Assembly (NCBI RefSeq): GCF_032911225.1
Contig: NZ_CP136600.1
Location: 1,860,001 to 1,924,000 of the forward strand
Reading direction: 5' to 3'
Length of the DNA stretch: 64,000 nt
DNA from: Thalassotalea fonticola
GTDB taxonomy: Bacteria; Pseudomonadota; Gammaproteobacteria; Enterobacterales; Alteromonadaceae
Position 1 is the first letter of the stretch. Each line of letters opens with the position of its first letter. The translations under genes were made by a program, and so were the position numbers. This document shows positions 56,963 through 64,000 of this stretch, piece by piece. The notes under the pieces were generated by a model. The model did no database searches. It had not been told where the DNA came from and saw only the letters and a program-made list of their open reading frames with translations.

Positions 56963-58702
56963 ATGAATATTCGTCAACTTTTAAATGAAAAAGTAAAAGC
57001 TGCCATGGTTGCAGCCGGCCTACCAGAAGATACTAACCCAGCAGTAAGTGCTTCATCTCGACCACAATTTGGTGATTATCAAGCAAACGGGGTAATGGGC
57101 GCAGCGAAAAAATTAAAAACTAATCCAAGAGAGTTAGCGCAAAAGGTACTGGATAACCTAGATATTAGCGATATTGCTGAAAAACTAGAACTTGCTGGCC
57201 CAGGTTTTATCAACATTCATTTGAACAAAGCTTGGCTAGCCGAACAGTTAGCTATTGCGGCAAATGACGAGCACTTGAATGTTAGCCAAAATCCAACACC
57301 TAAAACTGTTGTTGTAGACTACTCTGCCCCCAACCTCGCAAAAGAAATGCACGTAGGTCATTTACGTTCAACCATTATTGGTGATGCTGTAGTTCGTGCC
57401 TTAGAATTTCGTGGTGAAAAAGTTATCCGTCAAAACCATATGGGTGACTGGGGTACACAGTTTGGTATGTTGCTCGCCCACTTAAGCGATAAACTTAATA
57501 GCAACGAAGTGGCTGAAACTGCCCTTGCTGATTTAGAAAATTTCTATCGAGAAGCAAAAATTCGTTTTGACGAAGAAGAAGGTTTTGCTGACCGTGCTCG
57601 TGATTTCGTGGTGAAATTACAAGGCGGCGATACTGATTGCTTAGTGTTATGGAAACAGTTCATCGATATTTCTATTCATCACTCAGAAGAGATTTATGAT
57701 GCATTAAATGTAACGCTGACGCGTGACGATATCATGGGTGAAAGTGCTTACAATCCAGACTTACCTAACGTTATTAACGAGCTAATGGAAAAAGGCATTG
57801 CTGTTGAAGACCAAGGCGCTAAAGTTGTTTTCATTAAAGAAATGGCTAACAAAGACGGTGAGCCGTCAGTATTTATCGTGCAAAAATCTGGTGGCGGCTA
57901 CTTGTACGCAACAACAGATTTATCAGCATGTAGATATCGTAGTGACGATTTAGCTGCAGATAGAATTATTATTTTTACTGATGCACGCCAAGCTCACCAT
58001 TTTAAACAAGTAGAAGTTACTGCACGTAACGCAGGCTTCCTACCTGAAACTACTGGTTACGATCATTGCCCGTTTGGCATGATGATGGGTGATGATGGCA
58101 AGCCATTTAAAACGCGTACCGGTGGTACGATTAAACTTGCTGAGTTGCTGGAAGAAGCCGTAACTCGTGCAACCGAGTTAATGGCTGATAAAATTGCTGA
58201 TTTTTCAGTTGAAGAACGTAGCGAAATAGCTCGTAAAGTAGGTATTGGCGCAGTTAAATACGCTGATTTATCGAAAAATCGTACGTCAGATTACATCTTT
58301 AACTGGAAAACCATGCTCAGCTTTGAAGGGGCCACGGCACCTTACTTACAATACGCATTTACTCGAGTGCAAAGTATTTTCAGAAAAGCAGGTGTAGAAG
58401 CAAACTCTATCACCGCTGATATGATAATTTCTGAGCCACAAGAAAAAGCCTTGGCGGTTAAGTTAATGCAGTTTGAAGAAGTATTAGACGCAGTGATCAG
58501 CGAATGTACGCCTAACCTGTTGTGTAACTACTTATACGAGTTAGCAAGTTTGTACATGAGCTTTTACGAAGCTTGTCCAATTCTTAAAGATGATGTTACT
58601 GAAGAAGTTAAGCTATCCCGTTTACGCTTATGTAATGTTATTGCCCGTACTCTGGAGCAAGGCTTAGATCTTCTGGGTATTGAAGTAATGGAAAGAATGT
58701 AA
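56963..58702 (+). CDS. argS: Arginyl-tRNA synthetase ArgS
   Basis: 579 residues (E. coli 577). Class I HIGH motif is HVGHLRST within [17 protein letters not shown]; as in many ArgS no canonical KMSKS is present (a related [10 protein letters not shown] stands in place). N-terminal Add-1 domain (1-100) and C-terminal DALR anticodon domain (about 460-579). Charges tRNA-Arg with arginine and ATP. It begins 39 bases after prfC, with a TACCAATTGTAATAATTAG segment between them. Confidence 0.96.
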   Translation: MNIRQLLNEKVKAAMVAAGLPEDTNPAVSASSRPQFGDYQANGVMGAAKKLKTNPRELAQKVLDNLDISDIAEKLELAGPGFINIHLNKAWLAEQLAIAANDEHLNVSQNPTPKTVVVDYSAPNLAKEMHVGHLRSTIIGDAVVRALEFRGEKVIRQNHMGDWGTQFGMLLAHLSDKLNSNEVAETALADLENFYREAKIRFDEEEGFADRARDFVVKLQGGDTDCLVLWKQFIDISIHHSEEIYDALNVTLTRDDIMGESAYNPDLPNVINELMEKGIAVEDQGAKVVFIKEMANKDGEPSVFIVQKSGGGYLYATTDLSACRYRSDDLAADRIIIFTDARQAHHFKQVEVTARNAGFLPETTGYDHCPFGMMMGDDGKPFKTRTGGTIKLAELLEEAVTRATELMADKIADFSVEERSEIARKVGIGAVKYADLSKNRTSDYIFNWKTMLSFEGATAPYLQYAFTRVQSIFRKAGVEANSITADMIISEPQEKALAVKLMQFEEVLDAVISECTPNLLCNYLYELASLYMSFYEACPILKDDVTEEVKLSRLRLCNVIARTLEQGLDLLGIEVMERM

Positions 58703-58734
58703 ATTCTTTATAACGGGACACAACTTTATTTAAC

Positions 58735-58761
58735 AAAGGTCTGCAATTGCAGGCCTTTTTT
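58735..58761 (+). terminator. Terminator after argS
   Basis: AAGGTCTGC / GCAGGCCTT stem (one G-T pair) and T6. Confidence 0.85.
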
Positions 58762-58780
58762 GACTTCAGTGACGAAGTAA

Positions 58781-59092
58781 TACCAGTTCGCGTAATGATG
58801 TGATCAATTGATAATGATATAGAAAGCTTTAAAACAATTGAAAGTTTGAATAGATAGTTATTCCCGGCAATTGCTCCTGCATTGCTCTTATCTCCTACAT
58901 CCATGTAGGGAATATCTTTTTGAAATTGACTTCAGACATCCCTGCCTTCAGCCCAAATGGCTACAAAGCAGAGATAAATTGTTCCCGACAATTTGTTCAG
59001 GAAGTTATCAAGCTTTATATACATTCCCGAAGGGGAACTCATGTGTTGTTTATATGAATTACTCAATGACCAGATCATTATACGGATTGGTA
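58781..59092. mobile_element. Divergent relative of the TACCAA-ended elements, copy D (312 bp)
   Basis: Starts TACCAGTTCGCGTAATGATG and ends with the inverted ATCATTATACGGATTGGTA; the two ends agree at about 20 of 26 positions. The inner end TCTGGTCATT resembles that of copy B. The middle part does not share the core of A-C. Confidence 0.5.
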
Positions 59093-59108
59093 TAAAGCAA
59101 ATTGCAAC

Positions 59109-59164
59109 TGGCAGCTTTAAACTTGTTACTTCAGGGAGAAAGAATGAAAACTGCCATGGATGGT
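59109..59164 (+). repeat. Dispersed repeat, copy related to 48841-49020
   Basis: GCTTTAAACTTGTTACTTCA then AAAACTGCCATGGATGG, aligned with the repeat cluster near 48.9 kb. It lies upstream of the pilin-like gene. Confidence 0.5.
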
Positions 59165-59249
59165 CATAAGTTTGTGAAAAAATTAGGCTAAACTCTTCGA
59201 CTTGTACTACTTTTAAAAGTATATAAAAATATTAACAAATGAGTAACTA

Positions 59250-60356
59250 GTGAAAATTCCAGCCATTACAAGAAAGCAATCAGGCCTTACAGCTATTGAG
59301 TATGCTATTATTTCTGGCTTAATTTCTATTGGTGTTGTCGGCAGTTTTTCCTCCCTCGGCGACGATGCAGGTAATTCCATAATAGAGTTGGCTCAAGGTG
59401 TTGAATCTGGTGGTTCAAGCGGTTCAGGTGGCTCTGACTCAGGTGGCTCTGACTCAGGTGGCTCTGGTTCAAGTGGTTCTGGCTCAGGAGGTTCTGGCTC
59501 AGGAGGTTCTGGCTCAGGTGGCTCTGGCTCAGGTGGCTCTGGCTCAGGTGGCTCTGGCTCAGGTGGTTCTGGCTCAGGAGACTCTGGCTCAGGAGACTCT
59601 GGCTCAGGAGGTTCTGGCTCAGGTGGCTCTGGCTCAGGTGGCTCTGGCTTAGGCGACTCTGGCTTAGGCGACTCTGGTTCAGCTGGTTCTGGCTCGGCTG
59701 GTTCTGATTCAGGAAGTTCTGGCTCAGATAGTTCTGGCTCAGATAGTTCTGGCTCAGATAGTTCTGGCTCAGGTGACTCTGACTCAGGTGGCTCTAGCGG
59801 TTCTAGTTCAAGTGGCTCAGGCTCAAGTGGCTCTAACGGTTCTAGTTCAAGTGGCTCAGGCTCAAGTGGCTCTGGCTCAAGTGGCTCTGGCTCAAGTGGC
59901 TCTGGCTCAAGTGGCTCTGGCTCAGGTGGCTCTGGCTCAGGTGGCTCTGGCTCAGGTGGCTCTGGCTCAAGTGGTTCTGGCTCAGGAGGTTCTGACTCAG
60001 GAGGTTCTGGCTCAGGAGGTTCTGGCTCAGAAGGTTCAGGCTCTGAAGACTCAGGGGCAGGAGGCTCTGACCCAGGTGGTTCTGGTGCAGGTGGTACTGG
60101 TTTAGATAACTCTGCTTCAGGTGGCTCTGGCTTGAATGGGTCTGATCCAGATGGTTCTGGCTCAGACAGTTCAGCTTCTGATGGAATGGATTCAAATGTA
60201 GTGTCAGGCACTGAAAACGATGCTGTTTCAAATAAAATAACAACAGATCAATCTAAGTTGACATGGCTATTGCTATTGCTGCTCCTTTTAATTGCAGCAT
60301 TCATTGCAAGTCGAAAGTTTTCAAACAGCAAAGCTAAGAAGAAAGCAGTTAAATAA
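59250..60356 (+). CDS. Flp-type pilin N-terminus fused to a long Ser-Gly repeat and C-terminal membrane anchor
   Basis: 368 residues from GTG 59250. Residues 1-45 form a class III (Flp/Tad) prepilin segment: RKQSG then LTAIEYAIISGLISIGVVG; the cleavage G and the Glu5-Tyr6 of mature Flp pilins are present. Residues about 50-305 are almost only Ser and Gly, based on a 15-base unit coding GSGSG with Asp, Glu or Ala at some places. A membrane helix LTWLLLLLLLLIAAFIA and a basic tail follow. No tad/cpa genes are near. A structural surface fibre or stalk is plausible. ORFs of the other frames across the repeat are artefacts of its composition. Confidence 0.75.
   Translation: MKIPAITRKQSGLTAIEYAIISGLISIGVVGSFSSLGDDAGNSIIELAQGVESGGSSGSGGSDSGGSDSGGSGSSGSGSGGSGSGGSGSGGSGSGGSGSGGSGSGGSGSGDSGSGDSGSGGSGSGGSGSGGSGLGDSGLGDSGSAGSGSAGSDSGSSGSDSSGSDSSGSDSSGSGDSDSGGSSGSSSSGSGSSGSNGSSSSGSGSSGSGSSGSGSSGSGSSGSGSGGSGSGGSGSGGSGSSGSGSGGSDSGGSGSGGSGSEGSGSEDSGAGGSDPGGSGAGGTGLDNSASGGSGLNGSDPDGSGSDSSASDGMDSNVVSGTENDAVSNKITTDQSKLTWLLLLLLLLIAAFIASRKFSNSKAKKKAVK
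59412..60170 (+). repeat. 15-bp tandem repeat region coding for Ser-Gly
   Basis: Unit GGCTCTGGCTCAGGT and near variants, about 50 copies, coding GSGSG. Variation is mostly by single base changes (GAC, GAT, TTA in place of Gly codons). Slippage in copy number is likely and stays in frame; long stretches of identical units could also mis-assemble. Confidence 0.9.
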
Positions 60357-60363
60357 TTTATAA

Positions 60364-60726
60364 TTAACTTGCCTTTGCGAAGCAAGTCTTAGTTTTATCT
60401 ATTGATATATAAGCACAAATAAAAAACAACATGCACATCGAAAATGTAACTAAAAAATTTTCATCGTAAGTTAAAATATCAAAATAATACAAACCATTTT
60501 CAATTAAGCCCGCGCCTGCGCCAAAAGCAAATAGAAAATATTTATTTAAGGTTCCATTCGCTTTTAATAGTTTCGCCAAAAGATAGCCTAACACCGGAAC
60601 AAATGACCAAAGTAAAAATACTACAACAGAGAAAAACATCGCTAAAATTGAAATATTTGAAAAAAATAGTCTCTCAATTAAAGGCACAAACTGAACAACA
60701 AAATAACCAAAGTATAAATACAGCAT
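60364..60726 (-). CDS. Small membrane protein, unknown family
   Basis: 120 residues with four hydrophobic helices; ATG CTG start but a weak ribosome binding site. FAFGAGAGLIENGLYYFD in the third helix region is the only distinctive segment and resembles part of PrsW-like membrane proteases, but the catalytic pairs cannot be confirmed. Convergent with the pilin-like gene, 7 bases apart. Confidence 0.5.
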   Translation of the reverse strand: MLYLYFGYFVVQFVPLIERLFFSNISILAMFFSVVVFLLWSFVPVLGYLLAKLLKANGTLNKYFLFAFGAGAGLIENGLYYFDILTYDENFLVTFSMCMLFFICAYISIDKTKTCFAKAS

Positions 60727-60875
60727 ATAAACAAATTACCATTATCCATTTTTTATTAAATTGATAATACTCGATAAAATTGCTCATTTTCTTGATCTAA
60801 ATGTAGTTTTCAATAATTACCTAATCAAAAATTACACTCCTTGGGATTTGAAATGATGTCAGTATTTGTTAAATG

Positions 60876-61295
60876 CTAATGCTGGTTAGATGATTCCACT
60901 AATTTTTCTGCTTGCCAACGAAGCCAACCACTGGCACCAAGACTAATCGCTTTTTGAGCAAGTGCGCGAGCTTGCTCAAAACGAGATTGAGCAAAGCGTA
61001 GTTTCCCCAAACGATAATAACTTTCTGGGTAGCGAGGAGCTATTCGAATTGCTCTCTCTAAAGATAATGACGCCGCAGAATCATCACCATCATGGAGTTG
61101 TTGCTCGGCTTTTTCAAACAGCTCAACAACGGCCGTAGGAGCTTCTGCAGTATCATCTACCGGGGCGGGTTTAGCCTTAACGGTAGGTATTGGTTGAGTT
61201 TTTTCTTCGGTCACTGGCGTAGTTGAACATGCGGTTAAAACCCATGATAAACACAGCAAAGCTAATTTTTTATGCAATTTCAATACTTCTCTCAA
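60876..61295 (-). CDS. LpoP-like TPR lipoprotein, likely PBP1b activator
   Basis: 139 residues from TTG 61295; in-frame TTG codons at 61283 and 61277 are also possible. The signal peptide ends in lipobox LTAC, then a Pro/Thr-rich linker and TPR helices (AEQQLHDGDDSAASLSLERAIRIAP, YYRLGKLRFAQSRFEQA). Pseudomonas LpoP, a TPR lipoprotein that activates PBP1b, is encoded beside its synthase in the same way; here the start lies only 5 bases after the mrcB stop. Function inferred from that parallel. Confidence 0.75.
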   Translation of the reverse strand: MREVLKLHKKLALLCLSWVLTACSTTPVTEEKTQPIPTVKAKPAPVDDTAEAPTAVVELFEKAEQQLHDGDDSAASLSLERAIRIAPRYPESYYRLGKLRFAQSRFEQARALAQKAISLGASGWLRWQAEKLVESSNQH

Positions 61296-61300
61296 TACTC

Positions 61301-63571
61301 TTAATTATCTATTAAATCACGAAACCAATCGATAACTCTTTCTAGCCCCTGGCGACACCGTATTTCTTCACTAGGTTCATAGCCTGCGACAAAGGGCAAC
61401 GCAATGGCATTAGAGCAAGACTCTTGACTGCCTTGGCCAGTATCATTATCAACCCATACTATTTCAATGTTTTCTGGCGGTAAATTCTGAATAGGTAACA
61501 CGGAGCGCTCACTGAATATATCAGCCCACACCCTTAATGCGCCACTTGCCCCGGTTAACCCCGTACTGGCATTATCGTCTCGGCCAAGCCAAACTACCGC
61601 CATCATATCACCTGAAAATCCGGCAAACCAGCTATCGCGTAAGTCATTCGTTGTGCCAGTTTTTCCTGCCACAGGAAATTTGGGTAACAGCCAATCAAGC
61701 GCTTTGCCGGTGCCTTCATGGGTTGCAGCTTGTAAGGCATGACGTAGGATATAGATAGATGCAGGATCAAACCTCTGTTCAACCGCCAAAGGGTAGCTAT
61801 TTAATAGTGTTCCGCTCGGCTCTATAACCGCATTTATCGCCAGCAGCGGCGTATAAAACCCGTCAGCCGACATGGTTTGAAACATCTGCCCTACTTCAAT
61901 TGGTGCCATTCCAACGGCGCCCAGCGTAATAGAAGGCAATGCAGCCAGGGGCTGTTCGATCCCTAAACGATTAATCGTTTTAATAATAGTTTCTAAGCCA
62001 ATTTGGTTACCTAAGCGCGCAGTTGCTTGATTGTATGAATTAGCTAATGCCCTATATAAAAGAACATCACCATGACTCAGTTGATCATAATTTTTAGGGT
62101 TCCATTGGTTGCCATTCGGTAACTGCTGCGAATATTCTTCATCATTAAGAAGAGAAGCAAGGTTGTATATTTCAGGTTGTTCAATAGCAGTTAAATACAC
62201 AGCAGGTTTAAGCAGTGACCCTACCTGTCTGCGAGCATCTATGGCACGGTTAAACCCCGCATAACGTGCATCTCGGCCACCAACAATTGCTATCACTGCA
62301 CCGGTATTTGGCCTGGTTATAACTACCGCGCCTTCAAGCGCGGTACTTTGACCACTGGCCTCATGTTTGGCAATGGCTGTATTTAAACTCTCTTCAGCAC
62401 TGGATTGTACTAATGGATCAAAATGGGTAAATATTGATAAACCATTAGAGCTAAGATCTTCGGCTTTATAATCTCGTTGCAGTTGTCGCCTTACTAAATC
62501 AAGGTATGCAGGGTAGCGCTTAATATTAGAGTCGCCTCTTTCCCCCATGGTTAAGGGTTGTTTTTTCGCACGTTCAGCGGTTGTTTCATCAAGATATTGT
62601 TCACGAACGGCAATATCTAACACCAAGTTTCTACGACTTAATGCCCGTTTAGGGTTGCGCCATGGATTATAATAATTAGCACCTCGTACCAAAGCCACCA
62701 ACATGGCTTGTTGCTCAATAGACAACTCCGCCAAGGGCCGCCTGAAATAATACTGGCTGGCTAAACCAAAACCGTGTATCTCCCTGGGACCATCTTGACC
62801 AAGATATACTTCATTGATGTAACCTTCTAAAATCTCGCTTTTACTAAAGTGAAGCTCAAGCAACAAGGCCATTAATGCTTCTTTCGCTTTACGTGAAAAA
62901 GTACGTTCTGAACTTAAATAGAAGTTTTTAATTAACTGCTGAGTTAGTGTCGACGCGCCTTGAGAAATAACGCCTCCCTTAATGTTAGCAAGCGCCGCGC
63001 GAGCAATACCGCGCGGAGAAATACCAAAGTGCTGATAAAAGTTATCATCTTCAACGGCCACTAGCATGTTTTGCAATGGCATTGGCACCTCAGACAGTTC
63101 AACTAACAATCGGTCTTCATTGTGGGCGGGATATATTCCACCAATAACTACGGGCTCTAACCGCACTAATTCAGCGCCGTCGCTGGTAATTAAATGCGTA
63201 ACAGCGTTATTTTTCAGGGTCATTTCAATTTGACGTTCAGGCTCAAGGTAGTCACTAAACTGAAACCCTGGGGTATATAAATGAACTAGCCCCCCTTCGA
63301 TCATTACTTGCCCGGGCTGACTGATGTTATTTACAAATTGATAGCCCAATTGCTTTAACTCAATGGTTAAATCATCAATACTTAAACTCGCACCGTTATA
63401 TAGTTCTAGAGGACGCGCATAAACGGTAGAAGGAACAGACCATTTTTTATCGGTAAATGTTGTACGAATGGCAAAATCGAGATAAACCACAACTACTGAA
63501 AAACCAACAGCTGTAATAAACAGTAATTTCAACCATAATCGTTGAGTGAACCTTTTCTTTTGTTGCGCCAA
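61301..63571 (-). CDS. mrcB: Penicillin-binding protein 1b MrcB
   Basis: 756 residues. Cytoplasmic start and one membrane helix (about 12-30), UB2H regulatory domain (about 60-145), glycosyltransferase with the catalytic Glu in VAVEDDNFYQHFG and SQGASTLTQQL, then transpeptidase with SLLK (GSLLKPAVY), SYN (LANSYNQAT) and KTG (AGKTGTTND). It polymerises and crosslinks peptidoglycan; the UB2H domain is the contact for Lpo-type activators, and an LpoP-like gene follows directly. Confidence 0.95.
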   Translation of the reverse strand: MAQQKKRFTQRLWLKLLFITAVGFSVVVVYLDFAIRTTFTDKKWSVPSTVYARPLELYNGASLSIDDLTIELKQLGYQFVNNISQPGQVMIEGGLVHLYTPGFQFSDYLEPERQIEMTLKNNAVTHLITSDGAELVRLEPVVIGGIYPAHNEDRLLVELSEVPMPLQNMLVAVEDDNFYQHFGISPRGIARAALANIKGGVISQGASTLTQQLIKNFYLSSERTFSRKAKEALMALLLELHFSKSEILEGYINEVYLGQDGPREIHGFGLASQYYFRRPLAELSIEQQAMLVALVRGANYYNPWRNPKRALSRRNLVLDIAVREQYLDETTAERAKKQPLTMGERGDSNIKRYPAYLDLVRRQLQRDYKAEDLSSNGLSIFTHFDPLVQSSAEESLNTAIAKHEASGQSTALEGAVVITRPNTGAVIAIVGGRDARYAGFNRAIDARRQVGSLLKPAVYLTAIEQPEIYNLASLLNDEEYSQQLPNGNQWNPKNYDQLSHGDVLLYRALANSYNQATARLGNQIGLETIIKTINRLGIEQPLAALPSITLGAVGMAPIEVGQMFQTMSADGFYTPLLAINAVIEPSGTLLNSYPLAVEQRFDPASIYILRHALQAATHEGTGKALDWLLPKFPVAGKTGTTNDLRDSWFAGFSGDMMAVVWLGRDDNASTGLTGASGALRVWADIFSERSVLPIQNLPPENIEIVWVDNDTGQGSQESCSNAIALPFVAGYEPSEEIRCRQGLERVIDWFRDLIDN

Positions 63572-63721
63572 ATTAACCTCTATTTATCTGTTCAAATTGA
63601 GTTAATTAACATTAAAGTTAGTAAAACTCCTACCTCATCTTATACCAATGAGAATAGTATTATATGCTTGTTCATAATGTCGTAATAGATATCTTGCCAA
63701 TAATCGAGAAATTAATTACTT

Positions 63722-63735
63722 TTGATAATACTCAA
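63722..63735. promoter_or_regulatory. FNR-type dyad 1
   Basis: TTGATAATACTCAA, 9 of 10 fixed positions of TTGAT-N4-ATCAA. In the region between mrcB and the last gene. Confidence 0.45.
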
Positions 63736-63774
63736 GGTTTTTACTTTGCGCTAAATCACCTATCTCGCATTGAA

Positions 63775-63788
63775 TTGACCTAAATCAA
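63775..63788. promoter_or_regulatory. FNR-type dyad 2
   Basis: TTGACCTAAATCAA, 9 of 10 fixed positions of TTGAT-N4-ATCAA, 110 bases before the ATG at 63899. Centre-to-centre distance to dyad 1 is 53 bases. Confidence 0.5.
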
Positions 63789-63898
63789 GTAAATATCGCA
63801 ACTAACTTGCCAAGTGCGACATTCTGTCACACTGCAACAGCACAAATATTCGATACCATAAATACATATTCAAACATTTAATTTCAAAAAGTAACATT

Positions 63899-64000
63899 AT
63901 GAACAGTACGATTCGATTTTATTTACTTCTACCTTTGATCACGAATTCTTTTTACACATTAGCCGAAGACTCTATTGCTCCAAACGAACAATTTGACAAT
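63899..64000 (+). CDS. Start of an exported protein (cut by the window end)
   Basis: First 34 codons: MNSTIRFYLLLPLITNS then FYTLAEDSIAPNEQFDN. The start forms a signal peptide with a cleavage site near LA-ED. Too short to name a family. Two FNR-type dyads lie upstream, so oxygen-dependent control is possible. Confidence 0.7.
   Translation, partial: MNSTIRFYLLLPLITNSFYTLAEDSIAPNEQFDN

Noticed and set aside
58638..59095. Two short ORFs on opposite strands after argS
   Set aside because: They overlap the argS end and the palindromic element D and have no family features.
59393..60211. Minus-strand ORF of 272 residues rich in Pro-Glu and several plus-strand ORFs across the same region
   Set aside because: They follow from the 15-bp repeat, which keeps all frames open; only the GTG frame at 59250 has a pilin head and a membrane tail.
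63640..63665. Fur-box-like sequence (TACCAATGAGAATAGTATTAT)-type segment before the last gene
   Set aside because: Fits the 7-1-7 Fur pattern at too few positions; the TACCAA start suggests a relic repeat end instead.

Overview
The window looks like chromosomal DNA of a marine, AT-rich gammaproteobacterium in the order Alteromonadales, most like Colwelliaceae (Colwellia/Thalassotalea type). This rests on the housekeeping proteins (Dxs, IspA, XseB, ThiI, GshA, RF3, ArgS, EttA, RdgC, PhoBR, PBP1b, RimI/HolD), on many secreted proteases and lipoproteins, and on dispersed repeats with TACCAA ends. No tRNA, rRNA, CRISPR array, prophage or intact insertion sequence was seen.

Bases 1-9200 hold the 3' end of an M3 oligopeptidase, a VpsR-family sigma-54 type activator followed by a large secreted acidic protein, an M11-like secreted metalloprotease, a ceramidase-like (CREST) membrane protein, and a second sigma-54 activator divergent from it. 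Good -24/-12 promoter matches lie in front of the secreted protein, the CREST protein and a PAP2 lipid phosphatase further on. Bases 9200-28400 are an accessory stretch: a thiamine-diphosphate decarboxylase with an altered active site, the PAP2 protein, an invasin-like Ig-repeat lipoprotein with the relic of a paralogue's 3' end beside it, a TPR hybrid histidine kinase, a PA2779/PA2778 pair, an SPFH protein, a lipoprotein, an S9 peptidase, an RlhA-like U32 protein, a GST and a sulfatase.

Bases 28700-42900 are more conserved. EttA is followed by a crotonase, an RRF_GI-like protein and the YfhL-TrhP pair for tRNA hydroxylation, then RdgC and a phosphate cluster: phoR-phoB, a porin and a PstS-type protein, with Pho-box matches in front of phoB, the porin and pstS. 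A GcvR-like protein and an M49-like lipoprotein peptidase follow. Bases 42900-58700 hold a DUF4382 lipoprotein, thiI, the xseB-ispA-dxs operon, gshA, an NhaC antiporter coupled to a RluA-family synthase, an outer-membrane barrel, holD-rimI, prfC and argS. The last part has a Flp-type pilin N-terminus fused to a very long Ser-Gly repeat and a C-terminal membrane anchor, then an LpoP-like lipoprotein with mrcB, and the first 34 codons of an exported protein.

The most interesting unexplained structure is in four places: the three sigma-54 promoter matches beside the two activators; the roughly 263-bp palindromic MITE-like family (three clear copies and one divergent relative); a minus-strand transcript candidate bounded by two strong terminators near 49.1-49.35 kb; and the Flp/Ser-Gly hybrid. 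Start codons were moved from the longest frame where a ribosome binding site or family length argued for it; these choices are stated in each entry.
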